Shown piece by piece: positions 34,211 through 43,055 of a DNA stretch of 64,000 nt; the stretch's first letter is position 1, and the number at the start of each line of letters is the position of its first letter. The notes beneath the pieces were generated by a model. That model was given only the letters and a program-made list of their open reading frames with translations. It was not told the DNA's origin and did no database searches. The stretch is taken from positions 62,001-126,000 of the forward strand of contig JAOMEV010000001.1 in the NCBI GenBank assembly GCA_028346125.1. Direction: 5' to 3'. The DNA is from Bacteriovoracales bacterium (GTDB lineage: Bacteria; Bdellovibrionota; Bacteriovoracia; Bacteriovoracales; Bacteriovoracaceae). The translations under genes were made by a program, and so were the position numbers.

Positions 34211-34934
34211 TCTTTTTTGCAAGAATCGTAAACCCCGTCGTGAAGAGGGTCGGGCTTAATTTCATAAGAACTTTGTCTATTTTAATTTTTTTCATAGAAC
34301 TTACGAAGTAAGGGGCCGAGTAAAAAAACTCTGAAGAAAAATCTTCGACCTTCTCGAGTGAGCATGAATGAATCATTTCGAGGAATCCCTTATGAGTAAA
34401 ATATTTTATGTGAGGGTTCTCCCACTCTTTCCTATCAATAAAAAACTTTTGAGTATCGAGGTCACCAGTGAATAAAAATTTGAAACGGAAATAAAGGGGA
34501 AAATGGTTGGGGACGTGTATTAAGATATGTCCATTTTTTTTTAATTTTCTTTCAAGAGTTTTGAGGAGTTTATCTGGGTAAAGAAGATGTTCGAGTAAAT
34601 CTTTACATATAATGAGATCGTAGGTTTCATTTACTTGTGAAAGGTTATCTTCATCTATATTTTTTGTATAAAAACAATTTCTAAAACCCAAGGATTGACA
34701 CTTTTTGAGTGCGCCCTTGTGGCCATCAACCCCGTCTATTGTAAATTTTCTATCGATAAAAAATTGTGAAAAATGTCCGTTACCACACCCAACATCAAGA
34801 ATCGATTCGATATTGATTTTTTTAATAAGTTTTTTATAAATATTGGTCATATAATTGGGGCGCTCTGAAATGGCCTCATAGTCGATGTCTTTAAAGTTTA
34901 GGTCATTATTTTGCTCTGTTTTCATTAGACCCAC
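34173..34934 (-). CDS. Class I SAM-dependent methyltransferase
   Basis: 253 aa. Motif I ILDVGCGNGHFSQFFI, acidic VDGHKG, YDLIICKDLLEHLLYP and NGHILIHVPNHFP define a UbiG/type 11 methyltransferase. It is downstream of the HisH/HisF pair on the minus strand (13-base gap) and converges with the SDR, sharing 38 bases of coding sequence in opposite frames. Probable O- or N-methylation of the sugar; no evidence for quinone methylation in context. Confidence 0.82.
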   Translation of the reverse strand: MGLMKTEQNNDLNFKDIDYEAISERPNYMTNIYKKLIKKINIESILDVGCGNGHFSQFFIDRKFTIDGVDGHKGALKKCQSLGFRNCFYTKNIDEDNLSQVNETYDLIICKDLLEHLLYPDKLLKTLERKLKKNGHILIHVPNHFPLYFRFKFLFTGDLDTQKFFIDRKEWENPHIKYFTHKGFLEMIHSCSLEKVEDFSSEFFYSAPYFVSSMKKIKIDKVLMKLSPTLFTTGFTILAKKITKQNDPLPRAN

Positions 34935-34947
34935 CTCAATGTGTTCT

Positions 34948-35580
34948 TTACATTTTTAAAAAATTTGAGAGAACTTTTAACCCAATAGATCCACTTTTTT
35001 CTGGGTGAAACTGCGTGGCCAAAAAGTTATTTCGTCCAGCGATAGCAGGTATCTGAATGCCGTTGTAATTTGTTTTAGCAATGATGTCAGAAGAATTTTC
35101 AGGAACTGCCATAAAGGAATGCACAAAATAAAAGAAGGGCCTTTGAGGAAGTCCCTTTAAAATGGGATGGAGGTTTGGTGATTGATTGATAATGTTGTTC
35201 CATCCAATATGGGGAATTTTATGAGTAAGGCCTTCACTCCCTTGGGATGGAATTTCTTTGATTGAACCTTTTAAAAGTGAAAGACCTACATGATTACCAA
35301 ATTCACAGCTATTTTCAAAAAGAAGTTGAAGACCTAAACAGATACCTAGAAATGGCCTTTCTAAGGAATTGAACTCTTTTATGGCATCTATAAGTTCTCT
35401 TTGACGAAGTTCTTCCATTGCATTGTGAAATGCGCCTACGCCAGGAAAAATAAGATAGTCAGAAGAGAGTATATTTTTAGCATTTTGTGCCAAACCAACT
35501 TTACAGTTGAGAGATTTAAAAGCATTGGCCACACTTTTAAGATTTCCGACCCCATAATCTACTATCGTTACCTCTTTCAT
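34948..35580 (-). CDS. HisH-type glutamine amidotransferase for amino-sugar amidation
   Basis: 210 aa class I glutamine amidotransferase. Catalytic Cys81 in FLGICLGLQLLFE, and the His-Glu pair in TQFHPEKSG near the C-terminus; VDYGVGNLKSV at the start is typical. It supplies ammonia to its HisF partner, encoded just upstream with a 4-base overlap. No other histidine gene is present, while an N-acetyl-sugar amidotransferase gene lies at 38266-39561. This recalls HisH2/HisF2/WbpG of Pseudomonas and PseA systems that form acetamidino groups, so a sugar role is far more likely than histidine synthesis. Confidence 0.88.
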   Translation of the reverse strand: MKEVTIVDYGVGNLKSVANAFKSLNCKVGLAQNAKNILSSDYLIFPGVGAFHNAMEELRQRELIDAIKEFNSLERPFLGICLGLQLLFENSCEFGNHVGLSLLKGSIKEIPSQGSEGLTHKIPHIGWNNIINQSPNLHPILKGLPQRPFFYFVHSFMAVPENSSDIIAKTNYNGIQIPAIAGRNNFLATQFHPEKSGSIGLKVLSNFLKM

Positions 35581-36341
35581 AAATCTCTCACATTTATTTG
35601 CTGGTCGATGGCATATTTTTTAATATCTCTAAGAGTGTGCTTTGAGTAATGAAGGACATGGGCCATGGAAACAGCGTCAGCTTTTCCTTCGACTACAACG
35701 TCTCTGACATTTTCTAAACGGCCCATACCGCCGCTTGCAATAACAGGGACAGGGACTGACGTTGAGATTGTTTTTATAAGATCAATATCAAACCCTTTTT
35801 GGGTACCTTCTTTATCAATAGAAGTTAAGAGAATTTCCCCAACTCCTAGTTCGACAGCTTTCTTTGCCCATTCAACAGCGTCTAGGCCAGTTTTTTCTCT
35901 ACCATTATCTGTATAGGACTCCCACTTAGATTCAGATTTCCTTTTGGCCTCTATAGAAAGAACAATGCATTGAGAACCAAATTTTCTTGAGGCCTGTTTG
36001 ATTAGCTCCGGACTATGGATCGCAGCTGTGTTAATTGCTACTTTATCAGCTCCAGAACGCAGTAATTCCTGTATATCATCAATACTTCTTACGCCACCAC
36101 CTACGGTGATTGGAATATAAATATCCTCAACAGTTTTTTTTACAATATCAGAGAGGTTATTTCTGCCATACAGACTGGCCACAATATCCATATAGATAAT
36201 TTCATCAGCTCCACCCTCATAGTACTTTTTCGCAAATACATTAGGGTCGCCGACAACTCTAAGTCCTTCAAGGTGGATACCTTTAATAAGATTTGGTCCT
36301 TTTATATCAAGACGAGGAATAATTCTTATTCGGTTTGTCAT
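35577..36341 (-). CDS. HisF-type cyclase/ammonia-channel paralogue with altered catalytic residue
   Basis: 254 aa (beta/alpha)8 barrel. It keeps the Asp12 region [15 protein letters not shown] and the phosphate-binding segments TVGGGVRS and [10 protein letters not shown]. The second catalytic acid, Asp130 in true HisF, is Glu131 here (VLSIEAKR). That change suggests it is not an imidazole glycerol phosphate cyclase. In O-antigen loci HisF2 with HisH2 delivers ammonia for amidine formation by a WbpG/PseA-type enzyme. RBS AGGAAG before the ATG. It starts the minus-strand operon. Confidence 0.88.
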   Translation of the reverse strand: MTNRIRIIPRLDIKGPNLIKGIHLEGLRVVGDPNVFAKKYYEGGADEIIYMDIVASLYGRNNLSDIVKKTVEDIYIPITVGGGVRSIDDIQELLRSGADKVAINTAAIHSPELIKQASRKFGSQCIVLSIEAKRKSESKWESYTDNGREKTGLDAVEWAKKAVELGVGEILLTSIDKEGTQKGFDIDLIKTISTSVPVPVIASGGMGRLENVRDVVVEGKADAVSMAHVLHYSKHTLRDIKKYAIDQQINVRDL

Positions 36342-36533
36342 TATTCTTCCTACATAAAAACAAGTTTGAACGTATTTTAATCATATAATCTTTATAAGTA
36401 TATCGATGTTCTAAAAATTGATGCTTTTGTTTGAAAGAGCTATTAGAGGAGTGAGCGGTCATTGAATTTTCTTTTTTAGTTTGATAGTCTCAACTGGTTT
36501 TAAGGTTCTTTCGTTCAGGTTAGGGGAAAAAGC

Positions 36534-37490
36534 TTGTCCTTGGGAGTTATGTTTCACCATTTTTATGATGATATTCATCCAAAGGGACAAGGTGCCATAT
36601 CCGAAAAAGAATTTGAGTCCATCCTCGATTATTACCAAAAAAACTATAACCTTCTTAGAGCGAATGATTGGCTTTTAAAAGCTAAGGCAAGATCTTTATC
36701 CGAAAGGGATGTCTGTATTACTTTTGACGATTGTTTAAAATGTCAATTTGATGTTGCCTTTCCCGTTTTAGAAAAAAGAAATCTAACGGCCTTTTGGTTT
36801 GTTTATTCTTCTGTTTTAGAAGGGGGTGCCGAAGTCTTAGAGGTGTATAGGTATTTTAGAACGGTTTGCTACAAAGATGACATCGAGGATTTTTACAAAG
36901 ACTTTTTTCCATTTTTATACCAGTCAGAGAATTCTGAACTTATTAAAGAAGGGTTGAAGGGGTTTATTCCTGAAGATTATTTAAAGTCCCAAGGTTTTTA
37001 TTCAAGGAACGATAGAATATTCCGATATTTAAGGGATCGTGTTCTAGGGAAGGATCTCTATAATAATTCAATGGACCTTTTTATTGAGCTAAAAGGATTT
37101 AATAGAGAAGAAGTCCTTGATCTTTTGTGGATGGATAATGAAAATCTAAAAACATTAAAAAGCTTAGACCATATCGTTGGTTTACACTCTCACTCACACC
37201 CTACTTGTATAGCAAATTTATCTTACGAAAAGCAAAAAGAGGAATATAGGAAAAATTATAACTATTTGAAAGATTTACTGGGAGTAGTACCTGAAACAGT
37301 TGCTCATCCTTGTGGATCTTACAATGAGGATACTCTGGAAGTTTTGAAAAGCTTAGGGGTTAATATAGGCTTTAGAGCAAACATGTCTTTCCCGGATAGG
37401 GGTGGACTTGAATTTCCAAGGGAAGATCATATTAATGTTTTACGGAGGATCGAAGGTGAAAATAACAGTTTTTACCAGCAACCATACTAG
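36534..37490 (+). CDS. Polysaccharide deacetylase (NodB-homology) family protein
   Basis: 318 aa. NodB motifs: MT1 CITFDDCLKCQF, MT2 HSHSHP with the H-x3-H metal pair, MT3 HPCGSYNEDTLEVL. These metal-dependent hydrolases remove N-acetyl groups from sugars, either in polymer or as precursors. TTG start at 36534 with AGGGGA 6 bases upstream; an ATG at 36549 behind GGGAG is an alternative. It overlaps the following formyltransferase by 35 bases. Deacetylation followed by formylation would be a logical sequence and is inferred. No signal peptide, so probably cytoplasmic. Confidence 0.85.
   Translation: MSLGVMFHHFYDDIHPKGQGAISEKEFESILDYYQKNYNLLRANDWLLKAKARSLSERDVCITFDDCLKCQFDVAFPVLEKRNLTAFWFVYSSVLEGGAEVLEVYRYFRTVCYKDDIEDFYKDFFPFLYQSENSELIKEGLKGFIPEDYLKSQGFYSRNDRIFRYLRDRVLGKDLYNNSMDLFIELKGFNREEVLDLLWMDNENLKTLKSLDHIVGLHSHSHPTCIANLSYEKQKEEYRKNYNYLKDLLGVVPETVAHPCGSYNEDTLEVLKSLGVNIGFRANMSFPDRGGLEFPREDHINVLRRIEGENNSFYQQPY
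37444..37448 (+). promoter_or_regulatory. Ribosome binding site fixing the formyltransferase start
   Basis: GGAGG lies 7 bases before GTG 37456 and inside the deacetylase coding region. This selects GTG 37456 over an upstream in-frame ATG at 37402 that lacks such a site. Confidence 0.6.
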
Positions 37491-38250
37491 GCATCTTAGC
37501 TTGATTAATAGTTTGAGCGCGATTAGTAATGAGGTTTTTGCGATTCAAGAAAGTACGACTGTCTTCACGGGAAAAGTTGATGATTTTTATGAAAAGTCTC
37601 AAGTGATGCAAGAATACTTTTTGAATGTGATGGCCGCTGAAAAAAAAATGTTCGGTAATATTGGGTTTTTACCTCAAAACGTAAAACAAATTTCTCTTAA
37701 AATGGGGGATTTGAACCATTTGCCCTTAAAGGTTATACAAGAGGCCCTAAATTCTGATGTTTATGTGGTTTTTGGAGCAAGCTATATAAAAGGTGAGTTA
37801 GTAGATTTTCTTGTTAAAAATAAGTGTTTTAATATTCATATGGGGATTTCACCTTTTTATAAAGGTAACTCTACAAACTTTTGGCCCTTATACGACGAAA
37901 GGCCAGAGATGGTGGGTGCGACGATACATTTTTTGACTAAAGGGCTCGATTCCGGGCCGATGTTATTTCATGCTTTACCCAGTACTGATAATCTGGGCCC
38001 TTTTGATTTGGGAATGAAGGCCGTGAAGGTGGCCCAAGAAGGTCTGTGTGAAAAAATAGGATCAGGTAGAATTTTTGAAATGAAACCTGAGCTTCAAGAT
38101 AAAAATAAAGTTATAAGGTACACCAAAAGAGCTGATTTCACTGATAAGGTGGCCTCTGGTTATCTAGAGAGGCTTTTGTCACCGAATGAAATTAAAGATA
38201 AATTAGAAAGTAGAAATATGGGCTTATTTTATAATCCTTATTTAGGCTAA
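37456..38250 (+). CDS. Formyltransferase-family protein (sugar N-formyltransferase-like)
   Basis: About 264 aa from GTG 37456. The catalytic formyltransferase signature is present: FNIHMGISPFYKGN with Asn and His, and GLDSGPMLFH with the essential Asp. The family uses N10-formyl-tetrahydrofolate; in glycan loci it N-formylates 3- or 4-amino sugars. It is translationally coupled to the deacetylase, which could provide the free amino group. Residues 1-110 are less conserved, so a relative acting on another amine is possible. Confidence 0.82.
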   Translation: MKITVFTSNHTRHLSLINSLSAISNEVFAIQESTTVFTGKVDDFYEKSQVMQEYFLNVMAAEKKMFGNIGFLPQNVKQISLKMGDLNHLPLKVIQEALNSDVYVVFGASYIKGELVDFLVKNKCFNIHMGISPFYKGNSTNFWPLYDERPEMVGATIHFLTKGLDSGPMLFHALPSTDNLGPFDLGMKAVKVAQEGLCEKIGSGRIFEMKPELQDKNKVIRYTKRADFTDKVASGYLERLLSPNEIKDKLESRNMGLFYNPYLG

Positions 38251-38265
38251 AACCAGGGTAATCAC

Positions 38266-39561
38266 ATGTTTAAATTTAGAGAAGTTGATTATGACAAGTA
38301 TAAAAATGATGAAAGTCGAGAAGCCTATTATGGGCTTCCTTCTGAGGTTAAATACTGTAAAAAATGCGTTATTTCAAATCAAAGACCTAACTCAACCCAA
38401 GAATATAAAAATAAGACGGGGGATAAGAAAACCGTCATAAATTTTGATGAAAATGGAATTTGTGATGCTTGTAATTTTGCAGAAATAAAGCATGAAAAGA
38501 TCGACTGGGATGAAAGGGAAAGAATGCTTGTCGATCTTTGTGATAAACATAGAAGAAATGATGGACGTTACGATTGCATAGTACCGGGGTCAGGAGGGAA
38601 GGATAGTGTTTATACTTCTCACCTTCTAAAGTATAAATATGGAATGAATCCACTCACAGTAACTTGGGCCCCTCATATGTATACTTCTTGGGGGTGGGAT
38701 AACTTTCAAAACTGGATTCATTCTGGCCTTGATAATCATCTTCACACGCCTAACGGTAAAGTTCACAGACTTTTGACAAGACTTGCAATGGAGACTTTAT
38801 TTCACCCATTTCAGCCTTTCTTTTTTGGCCAAAAATCTCTTGCCCCTAAGCTTGCTGACCTTTTTGACATTCCACTTATTTTTTACGGAGAAAATGAAGC
38901 GGAATATGGTAACAAAAAAGAAAGTGCCAATTCTCCTCTCCAAGAGAATAAATACTTTGCTCTTTCCAATGATGACCTTTATTTAAGTGGGGTTTCTATG
39001 GGAGAGCTTCAGGAAAAATATAAAATAACCAAAAACGAACTTTTGCCTTATTTGCCTATAGATCAAAATATTGTTCAGGAAAAAAATATAGAGGTTCATT
39101 ATTTTGGGTACTATAAAAAATGGCATCCACAGAGCTGCTACTACTACTCTGTTGAAAATGCTAATTTTGTTGCATGCCCTGAAAGAAACCCAGGAACTTA
39201 CAGTAAATATGCAAGTCTAGATGATAAAATCGATGATTATCATTTTTATACAACCTTTATTAAATTTGGAATAGGCCGTTGTACTCATGATGCCTCTCAG
39301 GAAGTTCGTTCGAGAGATATTACTAGGGATGAAGCTGTTTCTCTTGTAAGGCGTTATGATGGTGAATATCCTGAACGATTTAAGAAAGATATTCATCAGT
39401 ATCTTAGTCTAGACAAAAAGGATTTTGGGAATATAACGGACCTTTTTGAAAGCCCGGAATTTACGGACAAATATTTTAAAAACTTAGTTGACTATCATCG
39501 CTCTCCTCATATTTGGAGATTGAAAGAAAATGATAATTGGGAACTTAGGCAAAGTTTGTAA
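38266..39561 (+). CDS. N-acetyl-sugar amidotransferase (PseA/WbpG family)
   Basis: 431 aa. A four-cysteine zinc-finger-like unit (YCKKCVISNQRPN and GICDACNFAE) precedes the ATP-binding PP-loop VPGSGGKDSVY near residue 105, then NPLTVTWAPHMYT. This matches the N-acetyl sugar amidotransferase family (WbpG, LegX-associated, PseA), which converts an N-acetyl group to an acetamidino group using ammonia supplied by HisH/HisF. Both partners are encoded at 34948-36341. So the locus very probably makes an acetamidino sugar. Confidence 0.92.
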   Translation: MFKFREVDYDKYKNDESREAYYGLPSEVKYCKKCVISNQRPNSTQEYKNKTGDKKTVINFDENGICDACNFAEIKHEKIDWDERERMLVDLCDKHRRNDGRYDCIVPGSGGKDSVYTSHLLKYKYGMNPLTVTWAPHMYTSWGWDNFQNWIHSGLDNHLHTPNGKVHRLLTRLAMETLFHPFQPFFFGQKSLAPKLADLFDIPLIFYGENEAEYGNKKESANSPLQENKYFALSNDDLYLSGVSMGELQEKYKITKNELLPYLPIDQNIVQEKNIEVHYFGYYKKWHPQSCYYYSVENANFVACPERNPGTYSKYASLDDKIDDYHFYTTFIKFGIGRCTHDASQEVRSRDITRDEAVSLVRRYDGEYPERFKKDIHQYLSLDKKDFGNITDLFESPEFTDKYFKNLVDYHRSPHIWRLKENDNWELRQSL

Positions 39562-39574
39562 AGGATCTCATGAT

Positions 39575-40615
39575 ATGGAGATGATTTCAAAAAGAGAGTG
39601 TTTGATCTCTTATGTTTTTATGTTTGGGCTCTCTCTTGTTCTGATGATTGGTCACCTAGGAAAAGTTGGTGGAGGACATGCAGGAATTACTAAAAGTCTT
39701 TTGAATCCTGGCGATTATGATTATTTTTTCGTAAGGACTTGTGATCGGCTTAAAGTAGAAAATAGTTTAGGAAATTTAGAGTTAAGAAAAAGGATGAGAT
39801 GGGTTTGGAAAAGTTTTGAAATTAATTTTTACAAGTTTATCCATTTGAATTTTGGTAATCGCGTCTTGAGTTTCTTTCATCAATTTTTTTATGCTAGTCT
39901 GATTTTTTTCAATTTTCTTTTTATTAAGAAGGCCAATTTTTTAATTTTTAAAGATAAGGACAAAAAATATTTTTATTATATATTTTTTTCTTTTTTCATT
40001 TTTGCACTTTATACTCTCGGTCCGGGAACTCCTGAAATTTACTTTTCAATAATTGAGTCGCTATGTATTTCTGCTTGCATTTATGCTATTTTGAAGAAAA
40101 ATGTGTTTCTCTATTTAGTTGCCTGCCTTTTTGCTACCCTAAATCGTGAAAGCGGTGCTCTTCTGGGGTTATTTTGGTTTCTTTTTTATCCAAAAGACGT
40201 GAAGTCATTTTTTTATATAATAATTCCTCCGTCAGTCCTTTTCCTCGTCAACCTTGATATAATGGGTTGTATGCTGGATTACAATTCTCTTTTTGCAATA
40301 AGTCCTCAGGAGGGGCAGTTAATTATTACGGATCCGACTAGTTATACCATGGCCTCTTTAACCCAGGTTTTCTTTAAAAATTTTTTGGTTTTTCTCGTTC
40401 CTGTATTTGCGTTACGAGAATTTGTGAATGACAAATTTCTTAAGAAAATTTTATATATTTTTTTATTTTATCAGTTCGTTTTTTTCATAGGGACGACCTT
40501 AGATCATTTATCAAGCAAATTTATGCTGGCCCCTCTAATGATTACACTTTGTATACAGGCCATTCAAAAGTATGACATTAATATTGCACTTAAGGCCCAA
40601 AATGTGAGTTCATAG
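39575..40615 (+). CDS. Polytopic membrane protein (possible polymerase or GT-C)
   Basis: About 346 aa from ATG 39575, which has AAAGGA 10 bases before it; an upstream ATG at 39530 would overlap the amidotransferase and has no site. About eight hydrophobic segments are visible (for example FFYASLIFFNFLFI, YYIFFSFFIFALY, FLYLVACLFATL, VFFIGTTLDHL). The NRESGALLGLFWF phrase resembles the conserved loop of GT-C or EpsG/Wzy-like proteins. Role as Wzy-type polymerase or lipid-linked glycosyltransferase is speculative. It sits between the amidotransferase and a convergent methyltransferase. Confidence 0.75.
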   Translation: MEMISKRECLISYVFMFGLSLVLMIGHLGKVGGGHAGITKSLLNPGDYDYFFVRTCDRLKVENSLGNLELRKRMRWVWKSFEINFYKFIHLNFGNRVLSFFHQFFYASLIFFNFLFIKKANFLIFKDKDKKYFYYIFFSFFIFALYTLGPGTPEIYFSIIESLCISACIYAILKKNVFLYLVACLFATLNRESGALLGLFWFLFYPKDVKSFFYIIIPPSVLFLVNLDIMGCMLDYNSLFAISPQEGQLIITDPTSYTMASLTQVFFKNFLVFLVPVFALREFVNDKFLKKILYIFLFYQFVFFIGTTLDHLSSKFMLAPLMITLCIQAIQKYDINIALKAQNVSS

Positions 40616-40655
40616 AAAAATACTAGTTTTGGAAAAAAATAAAAGAGGTCTTTAA

Positions 40656-41549
40656 TTAAAGCAGGCCTTTGACTAATTTAATTTCCATATACCAGCCCCA
40701 CTTTCTTGCTAGAAAATGTTCGAATTTGTTTTTTATCCTTGCGGGTAAAAATTTTAATAATCTCGAAAATGGGCCCATTAGATAGCCGGAAGTGGTCTTG
40801 ACTTCATCAGAGTAAGAGAAGCTTACTTTTTTAAAGCCATTAGATAGCTTCTTAAATTCGTCTTCTGTCAAATGTCTTGCTATGTGTCCATCAGTAATGC
40901 TTCCAGCAATTTCTGATAAATTCATTTTAAAAAATTTGCCTCTCATAATACCAAGCCAAAGCGGGCAATAAACTTTGTAGCGTAGGCTATTCTTATTATA
41001 AACCATTAAGTAGGCTTCTCCATTTGGTTTTAATATTCTTCGTATCTCATCAATAATTTTTTTCATATTTCCAGAATGGTGAATGACGCCCCAAGATACA
41101 ACGATATCAAAAGAGTTTTCCTCAAAGTTCATGGATTCGGCATCCATTTGGAGGATATCGCCCTTTAGGTTTTGGGATGAAAACCTATGTTTCGTTAAAT
41201 TAATGGCATTTTTTGTCAAATCGATTGCCGTGAGCTCGGCGCCGTTAATAGAAATATGTGATGAGACAAGTCCTGCTCCACATCCAATTTCAAGAACTTT
41301 TTTACTTTTCATCTTATGATAGGGAATAAAGTTTTCTAAAATAAATCCCTCGGGCCAATTAGGGTTGTTTATTAGAGAGTGACCTTGTCCAAAAATATTA
41401 TCAATATTTTTAAAATATTCATTCGAATGTTTTATTTCACCAAGGTTTTTATCCCAATCGTAGATCATTGGGTTATCCTCCCACCATTCTTTATTTGCAG
41501 TGTTTTCTTCTGAGTCCTTAGAGGATAGTATTTTGCTTTCAAATTCCAT
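40656..41549 (-). CDS. Class I SAM-dependent methyltransferase (UbiE-like)
   Basis: 297 aa. Motif I KVLEIGCGAGLVSSHISING, LTAIDLTKN, IVVSWGVIHHSGNMKK and RILKPNGEAYLMVYNK are typical. The N-terminal WWEDNPMIYDWDKN is common to a methyltransferase group found in O-antigen loci. It is a single minus-strand gene bounded by a convergent membrane protein gene and the long intergenic region. Acceptor unknown, likely sugar. Confidence 0.82.
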   Translation of the reverse strand: MEFESKILSSKDSEENTANKEWWEDNPMIYDWDKNLGEIKHSNEYFKNIDNIFGQGHSLINNPNWPEGFILENFIPYHKMKSKKVLEIGCGAGLVSSHISINGAELTAIDLTKNAINLTKHRFSSQNLKGDILQMDAESMNFEENSFDIVVSWGVIHHSGNMKKIIDEIRRILKPNGEAYLMVYNKNSLRYKVYCPLWLGIMRGKFFKMNLSEIAGSITDGHIARHLTEDEFKKLSNGFKKVSFSYSDEVKTTSGYLMGPFSRLLKFLPARIKNKFEHFLARKWGWYMEIKLVKGLL

Positions 41550-41852
41550 ATAAACCTCAAATATTTTGCTATTGACTTCGAATATAATTAAATCAGACTT
41601 TTGATTAAAATACGATTGGAAATAAAGGTTATAAAGTTCTTTTTGAATAAAAAAATGATGCTAACTTAAATTAGAAAGTGGTCTTGATGATAATTGGCGG
41701 TCATTTTTTATAGAGAAATTTTCTATCCTTTTTCATTTAAATATTTCTCACTAAGGAAAAGATTACTAGATATAAATTCAAGTTTAATTAAAATCATCTC
41801 TCTTGAAATAAGTTCCTAAATATAATTGTGGCTATTATATCTTCTTTTCAAA

Positions 41853-41896
41853 ACTTCAAAATAATTTTTATTACTTTAAAAAAATTATTTTGAAGT
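41853..41896. repeat. Perfect 17-bp inverted repeat
   Basis: Arms 41853-41869 (ACTTCAAAATAATTTTT) and 41880-41896 are exactly complementary, with a 10-base loop. The stem is A/T-rich apart from three G-C pairs at the outer end. It could be a bidirectional terminator, a protein-binding site or a cruciform-prone element. It sits about 60 bases upstream of the -35 box of the 42036 promoter. Confidence 0.65.
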
Positions 41897-41954
41897 AAAT
41901 TAAACTCTATTTCTTCTTAAATACATGTTTAGAATTGATTTCAACAATTAGCAC

Positions 41955-42011
41955 TTGAAAACTCAAATGCGAGTATTATATAATATTCCCTAGGGTTACC
42001 CATTAGGGAAT
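41955..42011 (+). promoter_or_regulatory. Sigma70-like promoter with dyad at the start site
   Basis: TTGAAA (41955-41960) and TATAAT (41979-41984) are separated by 18 bases. Immediately after the -10 box, ATTCCCTA (41985-41992) pairs perfectly with TAGGGAAT (42004-42011) across an 11-base loop. The dyad covers the expected +1, consistent with an operator or a 5' leader hairpin. It reads toward the CotH/VTC/DUF4956 module. Confidence 0.6.
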
Positions 42012-42035
42012 GGTAAAATTATTTAAAAAGAAAAG

Positions 42036-43040
42036 ATGGCCAAAAAAGCTTTAATTTTTGTTATTATTCTTATCATGTCTTCGCCTATATTTTTGGCCGT
42101 AAATTCTTCTGTTCGAAGAAGCCTATATTTTTTGGTGACAAAAGTTGTTCCTAAATCCTTTTTTATTACAAACGTAAAAAGGAATTTGATCCATCGTGAT
42201 TTTGATGCAGTAAATGTTTGGCTTTCACGTTATCTTGCTATGACGAAATCTTTTTCAAAAGGAAACAATACTCTTTTACCTGGTCTCATTGATGTTGCAG
42301 AGTTTGCAATTAAAAGAGTGAGATTTAATGGTGAAATGGAATCATTATTACCATTCCTGTCAGAAATGGTAAAAAACTGGCCAGAATTAGTTGAGAGCAG
42401 AGTTTGGCTGGCCCGTTCGTTGGGGTCATTAAGGCCAAAGGAAGCATTAAAAAATTTAAAAATAGCTGAAGAAATTTCATCAGTAGATGAAAGGATTTAT
42501 CGCGAGGCAATTAATATTTCTTTAAAGAATGGCCTTGGTCATGAAGTTGAAAAATGGTGTGCAAAATATAAATCTTCTCAGCTTGGAGGTCCACATAACT
42601 TCCATTATGACACAATTTTCGAAGGAACAGGTTTGAGAGATTTAGCACTAGAAATTATTAATGAGCAAGGAGTATCTAAAGTTTTTCCTAATTCGGGGCT
42701 TCAATTAAATGAGACTCGAGACTATAGCTTTTCTACAGATAGATTAGTCCTTGTGAATAACCTGAAATTGCATTTAGGCATTGTACCAGGAGTTAAAGTT
42801 TCTTTAAAAGAGATGAGGTTTTTTCAAGCGGGCAAACTAAAAAAAGTTTTTGCTATTAAAGATCTTCTTCTTTCAAGTTCCCATGGGTTTTTATCTTCTC
42901 CAGGAACAATTTTATCTGTTGACAGGAATCCTGAAACAGTTCGCATATTTACTAAGGAAAAAGAAAAGATTGGAGTTGATAAAGTTATCATGAAAATACG
43001 CTTTGAAAAACTTCCTATGACTAATGCAGCCGGTTGCTAG
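42036..43040 (+). CDS. Membrane-anchored protein of unknown function, first gene of CotH module
   Basis: 334 aa. Residues 4-24 (KKALIFVIILIMSSPIFLAV) form a signal anchor. The rest looks extracytoplasmic, with a helical middle portion (LPGLIDVAEF... WPELVESRVWLARSLGSLRPKEAL) that could be TPR-like, and a beta-rich C-terminal domain from about residue 235. I do not recognise a family. It is 15 bases upstream of the CotH-like gene and read from the promoter at 41955-41984, so it probably works with CotH/VTC/DUF4956 at the cell envelope. Confidence 0.75.
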   Translation: MAKKALIFVIILIMSSPIFLAVNSSVRRSLYFLVTKVVPKSFFITNVKRNLIHRDFDAVNVWLSRYLAMTKSFSKGNNTLLPGLIDVAEFAIKRVRFNGEMESLLPFLSEMVKNWPELVESRVWLARSLGSLRPKEALKNLKIAEEISSVDERIYREAINISLKNGLGHEVEKWCAKYKSSQLGGPHNFHYDTIFEGTGLRDLALEIINEQGVSKVFPNSGLQLNETRDYSFSTDRLVLVNNLKLHLGIVPGVKVSLKEMRFFQAGKLKKVFAIKDLLLSSSHGFLSSPGTILSVDRNPETVRIFTKEKEKIGVDKVIMKIRFEKLPMTNAAGC

Positions 43041-43055
43041 GCGAGAAGGCCATAA

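Larger units (their letters stand above)
41550..42035. other. 486-base AT-rich intergenic region with promoter and dyads
   Basis: The longest stretch without a gene in the window. It separates the minus-strand methyltransferase from the plus-strand CotH module. I find no convincing coding frame. It holds a perfect 17-bp inverted repeat (41853-41896), a sigma70-like promoter (41955-41984) and a hairpin at the probable transcription start (41985-42011). The remainder is AT-rich with no recognised element. Confidence 0.7.

Noticed and set aside
34948-36341. Part of a histidine biosynthesis operon
   Set aside because: Only hisH and hisF paralogues occur, HisF has a changed catalytic acid, and an N-acetyl-sugar amidotransferase gene is nearby, as in amidine-sugar loci.
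40610-40670. Intrinsic terminator between the membrane protein and the convergent methyltransferase
   Set aside because: AAAGAGGTCTTT and AAAGCAGGCCTTT near here look like stems but do not pair well with each other or form a long enough hairpin with a T-run.
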